DNA of 19,684 nucleotides, taken from contig JBICIE010000315.1 of NCBI GenBank assembly GCA_043101635.1, positions 1 to 19,684 of the forward strand, in the 5' to 3' direction. Positions 7,306 to 14,050 of this stretch are shown in pieces (positions within the stretch are counted from its first letter, which is position 1; each line of letters begins with the position of its first letter). Made by a program: the position numbers and the translations under genes. This stretch comes from CAYMJK01 sp043101635. Its GTDB lineage: Bacteria > Planctomycetota > Phycisphaerae > Phycisphaerales > UBA1924. The notes beneath the pieces were generated by a model. The model worked only from the letters and a program-made list of their open reading frames with translations, ran no database searches and was not told the DNA's origin.

Positions 7306-8124
7306 TCACGGCGCCGCGGCCGGCCCCGGCGCATCGTCGTCGAGTGTTTCGGTGAAGACCAGCGGGATATCCGGCGCGGGCGCCGGGCGGCGAGCCGGCA
7401 GGCTGACCGGCTGCAGGGCGCCATCGACGATGGCCCAGACGAGCAGCGGCTGGCCCGGCGCGACGCCCGCGGCGACGGGGGCGACCAGATCGCGGACGGG
7501 CGCCCCGCGCCCGAAATCGAACTGGCGGTATACCTGACGCGGCCCGGCGCGGGGCTCTGGCGGCCAATCGGACCCGAGGAACTCGGCGACGGCCTGGACC
7601 CATTCGGGCCGGATGCTCCCGGCCCGCGGCGAGGCAAGAAACGCCGCCGGGGCTCCGGCGGGAATGACGACGCCCGGCGCCGGGGTCAGCAGGCTGCCGG
7701 CGAAGCCGCTGTCCAGCAGCGCGCCGGCCAGTTCGGCGGGCTGGTCGGCGGCCAGCGGCTGCGTCAGGATCCACTCCAGACCCCACGCCGCAGCGCCGGC
7801 GAGGGCTGCCCGGGCATCCTCGATGATCTCCACCAGCCGCCGGTCCAGCGGCTCGGCGCCCCAGGCCGCGTGCAGTTCGCGGGCGTGCCGCTGGATGAGA
7901 GCTTCGGCCCGATCGATCGCCAGGGCTCGCTCATCCGCGTCGAGGCGCCCGATGTCGCCCAGCGCGTGCGTGACCGCCTGCAGCCCGATCTGGGGCGCGA
8001 TCGACTGCTTCCACCGCGAGCCCTCCGCAGTCGGGGGCCGCGCGACGGCGCTGCGCGCCAGGCTCGTCCAGTGCGCCAGCAGTGACGCCCATGTCAGGGC
8101 TGCGTCATCGGTCTGATCGGCCAT
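7306..8124 (-). CDS. Hypothetical protein, mostly alpha-helical
   Basis: 272 residues from ATG 8124. I do not recognise the family. The first half (to about 140) is helical, with many Ala, Arg and acidic residues (LDADERALAIDRAEALIQRHARELHAAW). The second half is more mixed and ends in a Pro/Ala-rich tail. No signal peptide or membrane segment is seen, so it is probably cytoplasmic. The frame remains open to 8448, but that extension lies opposite the flavoprotein gene and is judged non-coding. No ribosome site is visible; a TACCAT box a few bases upstream could mean a very short leader. It lies 80 bp upstream of the hydrolase lipoprotein on the same strand and may be in its operon. Confidence 0.6.
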   Translation of the reverse strand: MADQTDDAALTWASLLAHWTSLARSAVARPPTAEGSRWKQSIAPQIGLQAVTHALGDIGRLDADERALAIDRAEALIQRHARELHAAWGAEPLDRRLVEIIEDARAALAGAAAWGLEWILTQPLAADQPAELAGALLDSGFAGSLLTPAPGVVIPAGAPAAFLASPRAGSIRPEWVQAVAEFLGSDWPPEPRAGPRQVYRQFDFGRGAPVRDLVAPVAAGVAPGQPLLVWAIVDGALQPVSLPARRPAPAPDIPLVFTETLDDDAPGPAAAP

Positions 8125-8164
8125 CACCGATGGTACGGCGGGCTCGCTGCGGCCCCGCAGCGAC

Positions 8165-8173
8165 TGGTACACT
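8165..8173 (+). promoter_or_regulatory. Possible extended -10 element (leaderless start of the flavoprotein gene)
   Basis: TGGTACACT fits the TGnTATAAT extended -10 pattern at 7 of the 8 defined positions. It ends 6 bp before the ATG at 8180, so transcription would start at or next to the start codon. No ribosome site is visible upstream of that ATG, which agrees with leaderless translation. No -35 box is evident. Confidence 0.3.
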
Positions 8174-8179
8174 GCGGCC

Positions 8180-8824
8180 ATGGAGATCGATGTCGCCTCG
8201 CTGGATGTCGCAAGCAGGTACAAGCTGCTGATCGGGTGCGTGACGCCGCGCCCGATCGCCTTCGTGAGCACGGTGTCGCCGGAGGGTCGGCCGAACCTGG
8301 CGCCGTTCTCGTTCTTTACGGCAGTGGGGTCGAACCCGATGACGCTGCTGTTCTGCCCGGCGAACAAGCCGGATGGAAGCGACAAGGACACGCTGCGCAA
8401 TGCCGCACTGCGGGAGGAGGGCGGGACAGGCGAGTTCGTGGTGAACATCGCGAGCGAGCGTTATGCGAAGCGGGTGGCGGCGGCGGCGGAGCCACTGGCG
8501 TACGGCGAGAGCGAGTTCGAGCTTGCGGGGCTGACGATGGCGCCGAGCATGAAAGTACGCCCGGCGCGGATGGCGGAGAGTCCGGTGGCTTTCGAGTGCG
8601 AGACCACACGGATCGTCCGCACCAACCCGGGCCAGCCGGGGGGCGGCAACATCGTCATGGGGCGCGTGGTGCACGTGTTCGCCGCCGAGGGCGTGCTGAA
8701 CGAGCGGTTCCACGCGGACCCGGCTGTCCTGCAGACGATCGGGCGCATGGGCGGGCTGCAGTACTGCACCACGCGGGACCGATTCGAGATGCCGATGGGG
8801 CGGGCCGCGCTGAATGAGGAATGA
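8180..8824 (+). CDS. Flavin-reductase-like (FMN-binding split-barrel) flavoprotein
   Basis: 214 residues matching the flavin reductase-like/DIM6-NTAB family. The key early motif is present (TPRPIAFVSTVSPEGRPNLA, then PFSFFTAVGSNPM), where the family binds FMN. FVVNIASE, a C-terminal ECETTRIVR strand and the GNIVMGRVVHVF strand complete the split barrel. These proteins bind FMN and act as NAD(P)H:flavin oxidoreductases or as electron-transfer flavoredoxins; which one cannot be decided here. The length is typical. The start at 8180 lacks a Shine-Dalgarno site but sits just after an extended -10-like box. It is divergent from the hypothetical gene ending at 7306 and converges with nrdJ; its stop codon lies inside the left arm of the intergenic inverted repeat. 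Confidence 0.85.
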   Translation: MEIDVASLDVASRYKLLIGCVTPRPIAFVSTVSPEGRPNLAPFSFFTAVGSNPMTLLFCPANKPDGSDKDTLRNAALREEGGTGEFVVNIASERYAKRVAAAAEPLAYGESEFELAGLTMAPSMKVRPARMAESPVAFECETTRIVRTNPGQPGGGNIVMGRVVHVFAAEGVLNERFHADPAVLQTIGRMGGLQYCTTRDRFEMPMGRAALNEE

Positions 8825-8929
8825 GGAAGGACGGATGATTGAAGGATAAGCAGGAAAAAGATCGGGCGCCCGAGATTGATCGGGCGCCCGCGTGTTTACG
8901 CATCCTTCATCGTTCCGGCTTCATCATTC
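8819..8929. repeat. Composite imperfect inverted repeat between convergent genes
   Basis: The arms at 8819-8847 and 8902-8929 are complementary at about 22 of 29 positions, with the ends best conserved (GAATGA outer, GAAGGAT inner). They enclose the GC-rich hairpin at 8863-8890. The left arm contains the stop codon of the flavoprotein gene and the right arm most of the nrdJ stop codon, so the entire gap is one nested hairpin. Confidence 0.6.
8855..8890 (-). terminator. Rho-independent terminator downstream of nrdJ
   Basis: Two copies of the palindrome CGGGCGCCCG (8863-8872 and 8881-8890) are separated by 8 bases and can pair as a 10-bp GC stem. Each belongs to a 13-base direct repeat, GATCGGGCGCCCG. 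On the minus strand the stem is followed by ATCTTTTT (T-run 8859-8855), the classic layout for ending nrdJ transcripts. On the plus strand the T-tract is poor (GTGTTT), so it may be only partly bidirectional. Confidence 0.65.
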
Positions 8930-11900
8930 AACTGCATCCCATGCTGTTGCCGCAGTTCAGGCACTTGTAGCAGGTGCCGCTGCGGACGGTGATGGCGCCG
9001 CAGTTGTCGCAGGGGGGGGCGTCGCCGGCGCTGGCCAGGGCGACCGAGAGCGTGTCGCTGCGGACCATCGTGCTGGTGGCCTCGAACTGGACGCGCGGCC
9101 GGGGCCGGGCGGCGCCCTGGGCCGCTCCCGAGGTGGCCGCCTGAGACTCGGCGTCCTCATCCACGTGCCCGTCATGACCGGCAACATCCAGGCGGGGCCG
9201 GCGCAGGCGGTCCGCGCCGGGCGCCTCACGCGTCTCGCCAGCGCCGTTGGAGCGGCGCGGGGCGTTCTGCTCGCGGAACCCCTCGACGAACTCCATGCCC
9301 ATGAACCGGAAGATGTAATCCACCAGGCTCTTGGCGAAGGGGATGTCGCGGTTGGTGGTCATGCCCGCCGGCTCGAACCGCTGGTGGGCGAACTTGTTGA
9401 CAAGGCTCTCGACGGGCACGCCGTACTGCAGCGCCACCGAGACGGCCGTGCCCAGCGAATCCATCAGGCCACCGATGGTCGAGCCTTCCTTGGCCATGGT
9501 GATGAAGAGCTCACCGGGACGACCGTCGTCGTAGAGACCGACGGTGAGATACCCCTCGTGGCCGGCGACGTTGAACTTGTGCGTGATGGAGCGGCGCGTG
9601 TCCGGCAGGCGCCGGCGCATCGGACGGTGGACGATGCGGATCTCGGCCTCGCGGACCGCCTGCTGGTCACCACGAGCAGCCGCAGCGCCAAGGGCCGCCG
9701 TCTGCGTCGAGACCTCGTCGTGCAGATCGGACTCCCCCGCCTCGTCCACCTCCTGCTCGAGGTCGACCTCCTCAGCGCTGGTGTCGGACTTGTTGCTCAG
9801 CGGCTGGCTGAGCTTGCAGCCGTCGCGATAGAGGGCGTTGGCCTTGAGGCCGAGTTCCCAGCTCAGGCGGTAGCAGTCCTTGATGTCATCGACGCTGGCG
9901 CTGTTGGGCAGATTGATGGTCTTGCTGATGGCGCCGCTGATGAACGGCTGGGCGGCGGCCATCATGCGGATGTGGCCCTCGGGGGCAATGTAGCGGACGC
10001 CCTTCTTGCCGCAGGTGTTGGCGCAGTCGAAGACCGGCAGATGCTCATCGCGCAGGTGCGGGGCGCCCTCGATGGTCTGCGTGCCGCAGATGGCTTCGTT
10101 GAGCGCCTCGATCTGGGAACTGGTGAGGCCGAGTCTGCGCAGCAGGTTGAAGGATGTGTCGGCCTTGGCCTGGGCGGGATCGATCTCCAGGCGCTTGAGC
10201 GTCTCATCCCCGAGGGCCCAGGCGCTGAAGGCGAAGCCGAGTTCAAACACGCCCGGCAGCGCATCGGTGATGCGGTCGATGTCCACGTCGCGCATGCCGC
10301 GCCCGCGCAGCCACTGGGCGAGGGTCTCGCCGGGCTGGGCGCCGGCGACGCCGGCGGGAAGCTCGACCTCCAGATGCAGGGCGCCGAGCAGATAGCGGAG
10401 GATGTCGCGCCGCTGGGCGTCGGTATAGCCAAGCGCTTCAAGGGCCGGATCGACTGAAGCGTTGGCGATCTTGAAGTAGCCGCCGCCGGCCAGCTTCTTG
10501 AACTTCACCAGCGCAAAGTCGGGCTCGACGCCGGTGGTATCGCAGTCCATCAGCAGGCCGATGGTGCCGGTCGGGGCGATGACCGAGACCTGGGCGTTGC
10601 GGTAGCCGTGCTTCTCGCCGAGGGCGACCGCCTCGTTCCACGAATCGACCGCGCGCTTGAGCAACTCGCCGGTGTTGGCGAGATTGATCCGTCCCGAAGC
10701 GCACAACGCATGATCAATCGGCACGGGCCGGATGGAGAGATCCTCCCAGTCGCGGCTGTCGCGATTCACGCCCTGGGCCGCGCGATGATGATTGCGCATC
10801 ACCCGCATCATCGCCCGCTTGTCATCATGGAAGCCCGGGAAGGCGCCGAGCTGGCGGGCCATGGCCGCGGACTGGCGATAGGACCGGCCCGTCAGCAGCG
10901 ATGTGATGCAGGCGCACACCGCCCGCGCCTCTTCCGAGTCGTACGGGATGCCGGCCCGCATGAGCATGGCGCCGAGATTGGCGTAGCCGAGCCCGAGCGT
11001 GCGGTACCGGTAGCTGAGCTCGGCGATCGCCCGGCTGGGGAACGCCGCCATGAGCACACTGATCTCAAGCACGACGGTCCACAGGTCCACCGCGTGCTCG
11101 AAGCGCTCGACATCGAAGCCGCGGCTGTCGGCGTCGTAGAACTTGAGCACGTTCAGCGAGGCCAGGTTGCACGCCGTGTTGTCGAGGAACATGTACTCGC
11201 TGCACGGATTGGACGCGTTGATGCGCCCCGCGCTCGGGCAGGTGTGCCACGCGTTGATCGTCGTATCGAACTGCACGCCCGGGTCGGCGCAGCGCCAGGC
11301 GGCGTAGCCGACCTCGTCCCACAGTTCGCGGGCGTCAAGCTCGGCGGCGACATCGCCGCTGGTGCGGAAGTAGGTCTTCCACTTCTTGCCATCATCGAGC
11401 GCTTCGAAGAACTCGTCGGGGATGCGGATGGAGTTGTTGCTGTTCTGCCCGCTGACCGTCTGGTACGCCTCGCCGTTGAAGTCGTAGTCAAGGCTCAGGT
11501 TCAGCCGGTCGGCCGTCTCGCGGATGGTCTCATCTTCCTTCTTGAGGAGCTTGAGCCCCTCCACCATCGCCGCGACCTTGATCTCCTCGCGCACCTTCCA
11601 GTTGATGAACCGCTGGATGTCGGGATGGTCCATGTCGAGGCAGACCATCTTCGCGGCCCGGCGGGTGGTGCCGCCGCTCTTGATGGCCGCGGCAGCCCGG
11701 TCGCCGATCTTCAGCCAGCTCATCAGCCCGCTGCTCTTGCCGCCGCCCGACAGCGGCTCATCCTCGGCCCGCAGGCGGGAGAAGTTGGTGCCGGTGCCCG
11801 AGCCGTACTTGAACAGCCGGGCTTCGCGGACCCACAGGTCCATGATGCCCCCGGCGCCGACGAGGTCGTCTTCCACGCTCTGGATGAAGCAGGCGTGCGG

Positions 11901-12455
11901 CTGCGGGTGCGAGTACGCGTCCGGCGCCACCGTCACCGCCCCGGTCTTCGGATGCACAACGTAGTGCCCCTGGGCCGGGCCGGTGATGCCGTAGGCCCAG
12001 TTGAGCCCGGTGTTGAACCACTGCGGGCTGTTGGGCGCGCACATCTGATGCACCATCATGTAGACGAGTTCGTCGTAGAACGCCTCGCCATCGGCAGGTG
12101 TGTCGAAGTACCCGTGCTTCTGGCCCCAGTGGCGCCAGCAGCCCGCGAGGCGATGGATCACCTGGCGCGCGCTGCGCTCCGGACCGAGCACCGGACTGCC
12201 ATCGTCCTCGACCAGCGCGTCCGACTCGCCCGGCAGCGAGAACGGCTCTTCCGTCTGCGGCACGCCGGCCTTGCGGAAGTACTTGCTCACCATGATGTCG
12301 GTGGCAAGCTGGCTCCAGCCCTTCGGGACCTCGGCGTCCGGCATCTCGAAGACGACCGAGCCGTCGGGGTTACTGATCTTCGACGATCTCGTCGTCCACT
12401 CGACGGAGTCGAAGGGGGACTGGCCGGCTTGTGTGAACTTGCGTTCGATTTTCAT
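8928..12455 (-). CDS. nrdJ: Adenosylcobalamin-dependent (class II) ribonucleotide reductase
   Basis: A 1175-residue class II RNR that makes deoxyribonucleotides using vitamin B12 coenzyme, independent of oxygen. The catalytic barrel carries the family's N-x-C-x-E triad at N416, C418 and E420 (NPCSEYMF), preceded by the redox cysteine segment HTCPSAGRIN; APTGTIGLLMDCDTTG and FDCANTCGKKGVRYIAP are also present. The C-terminus holds a TSCPD-type domain (HKFNVAGHEGYLTVGLYDDG onward) and a final Cys-rich ribbon with CxxC pairs (C1149/C1152 and C1162/C1165) plus C1168 and C1174, thought to bind zinc or relay thiols. Length is typical for the large NrdJ type. ATG 12455 starts a normal N-terminus (MKIERKFTQ). 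GTG 12488 would add 11 residues, but neither start has a good ribosome site. Co-directional with dcd and the S23-family gene. No cobalamin riboswitch is seen in the 76 bp upstream. Confidence 0.95.
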   Translation of the reverse strand: MKIERKFTQAGQSPFDSVEWTTRSSKISNPDGSVVFEMPDAEVPKGWSQLATDIMVSKYFRKAGVPQTEEPFSLPGESDALVEDDGSPVLGPERSARQVIHRLAGCWRHWGQKHGYFDTPADGEAFYDELVYMMVHQMCAPNSPQWFNTGLNWAYGITGPAQGHYVVHPKTGAVTVAPDAYSHPQPHACFIQSVEDDLVGAGGIMDLWVREARLFKYGSGTGTNFSRLRAEDEPLSGGGKSSGLMSWLKIGDRAAAAIKSGGTTRRAAKMVCLDMDHPDIQRFINWKVREEIKVAAMVEGLKLLKKEDETIRETADRLNLSLDYDFNGEAYQTVSGQNSNNSIRIPDEFFEALDDGKKWKTYFRTSGDVAAELDARELWDEVGYAAWRCADPGVQFDTTINAWHTCPSAGRINASNPCSEYMFLDNTACNLASLNVLKFYDADSRGFDVERFEHAVDLWTVVLEISVLMAAFPSRAIAELSYRYRTLGLGYANLGAMLMRAGIPYDSEEARAVCACITSLLTGRSYRQSAAMARQLGAFPGFHDDKRAMMRVMRNHHRAAQGVNRDSRDWEDLSIRPVPIDHALCASGRINLANTGELLKRAVDSWNEAVALGEKHGYRNAQVSVIAPTGTIGLLMDCDTTGVEPDFALVKFKKLAGGGYFKIANASVDPALEALGYTDAQRRDILRYLLGALHLEVELPAGVAGAQPGETLAQWLRGRGMRDVDIDRITDALPGVFELGFAFSAWALGDETLKRLEIDPAQAKADTSFNLLRRLGLTSSQIEALNEAICGTQTIEGAPHLRDEHLPVFDCANTCGKKGVRYIAPEGHIRMMAAAQPFISGAISKTINLPNSASVDDIKDCYRLSWELGLKANALYRDGCKLSQPLSNKSDTSAEEVDLEQEVDEAGESDLHDEVSTQTAALGAAAARGDQQAVREAEIRIVHRPMRRRLPDTRRSITHKFNVAGHEGYLTVGLYDDGRPGELFITMAKEGSTIGGLMDSLGTAVSVALQYGVPVESLVNKFAHQRFEPAGMTTNRDIPFAKSLVDYIFRFMGMEFVEGFREQNAPRRSNGAGETREAPGADRLRRPRLDVAGHDGHVDEDAESQAATSGAAQGAARPRPRVQFEATSTMVRSDTLSVALASAGDAPPCDNCGAITVRSGTCYKCLNCGNSMGCS

Positions 12456-12490
12456 GGCTGCGAATCCGTGCAGGAGTTTGTCTTCCACGA

Positions 12491-12525
12491 GAAGAGAGGC
12501 ATCAAGGCACGCGGCATCAAGGCAT
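12491..12525 (+). repeat. Left arm of a long inverted repeat enclosing the S23-family gene
   Basis: The arm pairs with 12903-12937. Bases 12503-12525 are a 23-bp perfect match; the outer part (GAAGAGAGGCAT against GAAGAAGGCAG in the other arm, read in reverse complement) is near-perfect with one gap and one mismatch. Within the arm, GGCATCAAGGCA occurs twice, spaced by CGC, giving a 15-bp tandem unit. It lies between the stop of the small gene and the start of nrdJ. Confidence 0.9.
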
Positions 12526-12528
12526 CCA

Positions 12529-12557
12529 GACTCATCCGCCGAGGCTCCTGATGAGTC
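12529..12557. repeat. Hairpin at the 3' end of the S23-family gene
   Basis: GACTCATC (12529-12536) and GATGAGTC (12550-12557) form a perfect 8-bp stem with a 13-base loop across the stop codon. There is no T-tract, so it is not a typical terminator. GACTCAT occurs again at 12898-12904, directly upstream of the gene's start codon, so the coding region is also bracketed by a 7-base direct repeat. Confidence 0.6.
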
Positions 12558-12897
12558 CGGCGAGCACGCGCTCCGATTCGTCGAGCGCCGGCTTGACGGC
12601 GTCGTACCTTTCCTGGGTCACATACTTGAACTCGAGGGCAAACAGCAACTGCGTGTCGAGTTTGTACAACTCGCCACGCGCGGACTTGAGGAACCACACG
12701 TAGTCGCGCGTGTTCCCGGCCCCGTAACCGCGGGCGATGCTCGAAGCGGCTTCTATGGCAGCGCGCCGCAGTTGTGCAATGAGCCCGAATCGCTCGTTCT
12801 CCGGCAGTGTTCCGGCAAGTTCGTGCACTATCACACCGAGCCGGAACGCCTTCTGCCAGGCGATCAAATCCTGGTAACTCTGGATTGGCTCGTCCAC
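12532..12897 (-). CDS. Four-helix-bundle protein of the 23S rRNA intervening-sequence (S23/IVP) family
   Basis: 121 residues with the full family pattern: SYQDLIAWQKAF near the N-terminus, FGLIAQLRRAAIEAASSIARGYG in the second helix, YVWFLKSARGELYKLDTQL in the third, and a closing helix (ERYDAVKPALDESERVLAGLI). The family is named for proteins encoded inside intervening sequences of bacterial 23S rRNA genes. Stand-alone members are common and a relative (Avd) assists diversity-generating reverse transcriptases, but the molecular role here is unknown; nucleic-acid binding is plausible. The start is GTG 12897. It sits between dcd and nrdJ on their strand and is enclosed by inverted repeats (12491-12525 and 12903-12937). 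This suggests it arrived as a cassette into a dcd-nrdJ operon. No reverse transcriptase or transposase is nearby. Confidence 0.85.
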   Translation of the reverse strand: MDEPIQSYQDLIAWQKAFRLGVIVHELAGTLPENERFGLIAQLRRAAIEAASSIARGYGAGNTRDYVWFLKSARGELYKLDTQLLFALEFKYVTQERYDAVKPALDESERVLAGLIRSLGG

Positions 12898-12902
12898 GAC
12901 TC

Positions 12903-12937
12903 ATGCCTTGATGCCGCGTGCCTTGCTGCCTTCTTCT
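12903..12937 (-). repeat. Right arm of the long inverted repeat enclosing the S23-family gene
   Basis: Bases 12903-12925 are the exact reverse complement of 12503-12525; the match continues less perfectly to 12937. The outer end overlaps the dcd stop codon (12936-12938), so the insertion point is at or next to the end of dcd. In a dcd-S23-nrdJ transcript the two arms would pair into a long stem with the small gene in the loop. Confidence 0.9.
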
Positions 12938-13508
12938 AGTCCACCTTCGGGAGCGTGAGGCCACCCTGATCCTGGTACTTCCCCGCCTTGTCCGCGTACG
13001 ACACCGCGCACACGCGATCCGCCTTCAGGAAGATGAACTGCGCGATCCCCTCGTTGGCGTAGATGCGGGCTGGCAGCGGCGTGGTGTTGCTGATCTCCAG
13101 CGTCACCTTGCCGCGCCATTCCGGCTCCAGCGGCGTGACGTTCACGATCAGCCCGCAGCGGGCATAGGTGCTCTTGCCGACGCAGATGACGAGGATGTCG
13201 CGCGGGATCTTGAAGGTCTCGACGGTTTCGCAGAGGCAGAAGGAGTTCGGCGGGATGACGACGTGGTCGGTCCCCTGCTTCTCGCAGTCGATCTCGATGA
13301 ACAGGTCGTCGCTGAAGGCCTTGGGGTCCACGACCGTGATGCCGCCGGTCCGCGGCGTGGGGGTGAAGATCTTGAAGCGGCTGCCGACGCGGACGTCGTA
13401 CCCGTAGCTGGAGACGCCCCAGGACACCCGTCCGGGCCGCTTTTCGCCCTCCTGGAAGGGCTCGATGCCCACGAGTTCGCGGATCTGGCTGTCGCAGAGC
13501 ACGGCCAT
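12936..13508 (-). CDS. dcd: dCTP deaminase
   Basis: 190 residues. Converts dCTP to dUTP, feeding dTMP synthesis, in the cytoplasm as a trimer. Family motifs: MAVLCDSQIREL at the start, SSYGYDVRVG (33-42), IPPNSFCLCETVE, the phosphate-binding GKSTYAR (111-117), and the catalytic glutamate E138 within WRGKVTLEISN. The C-terminal GKYQDQGGLTLPKVD closes the trimer site in homologues. Length and motifs are normal. ATG 13508 has AGGAG about 7 nt upstream; the open frame further upstream is not conserved in style. A 14-bp palindrome and a second palindrome lie in the leader. It heads a minus-strand run dcd - S23-family gene - nrdJ that couples deoxynucleotide production and interconversion. Its last codon is next to the inverted repeat arm. 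Confidence 0.95.
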   Translation of the reverse strand: MAVLCDSQIRELVGIEPFQEGEKRPGRVSWGVSSYGYDVRVGSRFKIFTPTPRTGGITVVDPKAFSDDLFIEIDCEKQGTDHVVIPPNSFCLCETVETFKIPRDILVICVGKSTYARCGLIVNVTPLEPEWRGKVTLEISNTTPLPARIYANEGIAQFIFLKADRVCAVSYADKAGKYQDQGGLTLPKVD

Positions 13509-13530
13509 CGGGATCTCCTGACTGGCCTCC

Positions 13531-13544
13531 GAGGAGGCCTCCTC
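13531..13544. repeat. Perfect palindrome in the dcd leader
   Basis: GAGGAGGCCTCCTC is a 14-bp perfect palindrome about 22 bp upstream of the dcd start. It lies roughly 10 bp from the ribosome site and contains GGAGG-like sequence. GGCCTCC at 13524-13530 gives an alternative pairing with GGAGGCC. It could be an operator or an RNA structure affecting ribosome access. Confidence 0.5.
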
Positions 13545-13633
13545 CGGTCGGGGAAGCGGGGCGAGGCGGCGGCCGTCCGTGGCCTGGGAGGGCCGGCTCC
13601 CTGGCCCGACCACCCCCGAATCCCCTCAGACAT

Positions 13634-13649
13634 CGGCCCAAATGGGCCG
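13634..13649. repeat. Palindrome near the putative dcd transcription start
   Basis: CGGCCCAAATGGGCCG has perfect 7-bp arms (CGGCCCA/TGGGCCG) around AA. On the minus strand it starts about 7 bp after the TACAAT box at 13662-13657, where a repressor could block initiation. It does not resemble an NrdR box pair. Confidence 0.4.
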
Positions 13650-13656
13650 CGAGGAG

Positions 13657-13665
13657 ATTGTACCA
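13657..13665 (-). promoter_or_regulatory. Possible extended -10 element for dcd
   Basis: On the minus strand TGGTACAAT (13665-13657) fits the extended -10 consensus except for one base. The predicted start is near 13650, giving a leader of about 140 nt that contains both palindromes. No -35 box is clear. Confidence 0.35.
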
Positions 13666-13905
13666 CAACAGATCGTGTATGTGGGTGGCCTCAAGCCCAA
13701 AATGCTGTGCACAGCCGCCGGAGAATCTGTCGCAAGTGGTGTCGATTGCCCGCAAGCTTCGGAAACTGGGGAACTTGCGCTGAGCTTGAAAAATCACACA
13801 CGATCTCGCGGGCTTGGGACCGGTATCCACCACAGGTGGGGGCAGGCAGACGAAACGCTGTCGGATCGTGGCGGCGCTGATCGGCTGAGCTCCGGACATC
13901 CTATC

Positions 13906-13911
13906 ATTATA
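13906..13911 (-). promoter_or_regulatory. Possible upstream -10 box
   Basis: A perfect TATAAT (13911-13906, minus strand) in an AT-rich patch, without a good -35 box at 16-18 bp. It could be a second, distal promoter for dcd. The same patch read on the plus strand gives TATCAT, which could serve the lipoprotein gene at 14051. Confidence 0.25.
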
Positions 13912-14050
13912 CGAACAAAATCGCGCTGCGGCGGGAGCGCAGCCCTTCGAATCGAACCGTGCCGCGGGCCCAGCGAACCGGGAGCGAGCGCCGGGTAGAG
14001 TTCTGTTGCCCGCGCTGGACCCCGCCACGCAACCGTTGGAGCGGCAACTC

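Larger units (their letters stand above)
13509..14050. other. Divergent intergenic region between dcd and the FlgI-like lipoprotein gene
   Basis: About 540 bp without a convincing gene and with lower GC than its surroundings. It holds two -10-like boxes on the minus strand (13657-13665 and 13906-13911), two palindromes in the probable dcd leader (13531-13544 and 13634-13649), and a small hairpin near 13924-13942 (GCTGCG...CGCAGC). I found no RNA gene or riboswitch fold that I could support. Confidence 0.6.

Noticed and set aside
12456..12531. Cobalamin riboswitch upstream of nrdJ
   Set aside because: Only 76 bp are available and they are partly occupied by the inverted repeat arm. No B12-box-like sequence was seen.
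8892..12551. Two long plus-strand open frames opposite nrdJ
   Set aside because: nrdJ is unmistakable on the minus strand. The opposite translations show only composition-driven Val/Ala/Gly/Asp/His-rich sequence.
12481..12945. Target-site duplication directly outside the inverted-repeat arms
   Set aside because: Only a short TCCAC-like similarity is visible on the two outer flanks, which is not convincing.
13509..13899. Possible small gene on the minus strand starting just after the TATAAT box (ATG near 13899)
   Set aside because: The frame runs without a stop into dcd out of frame and its translation looks like random sequence. The TATAAT box is kept only as a weak promoter candidate.
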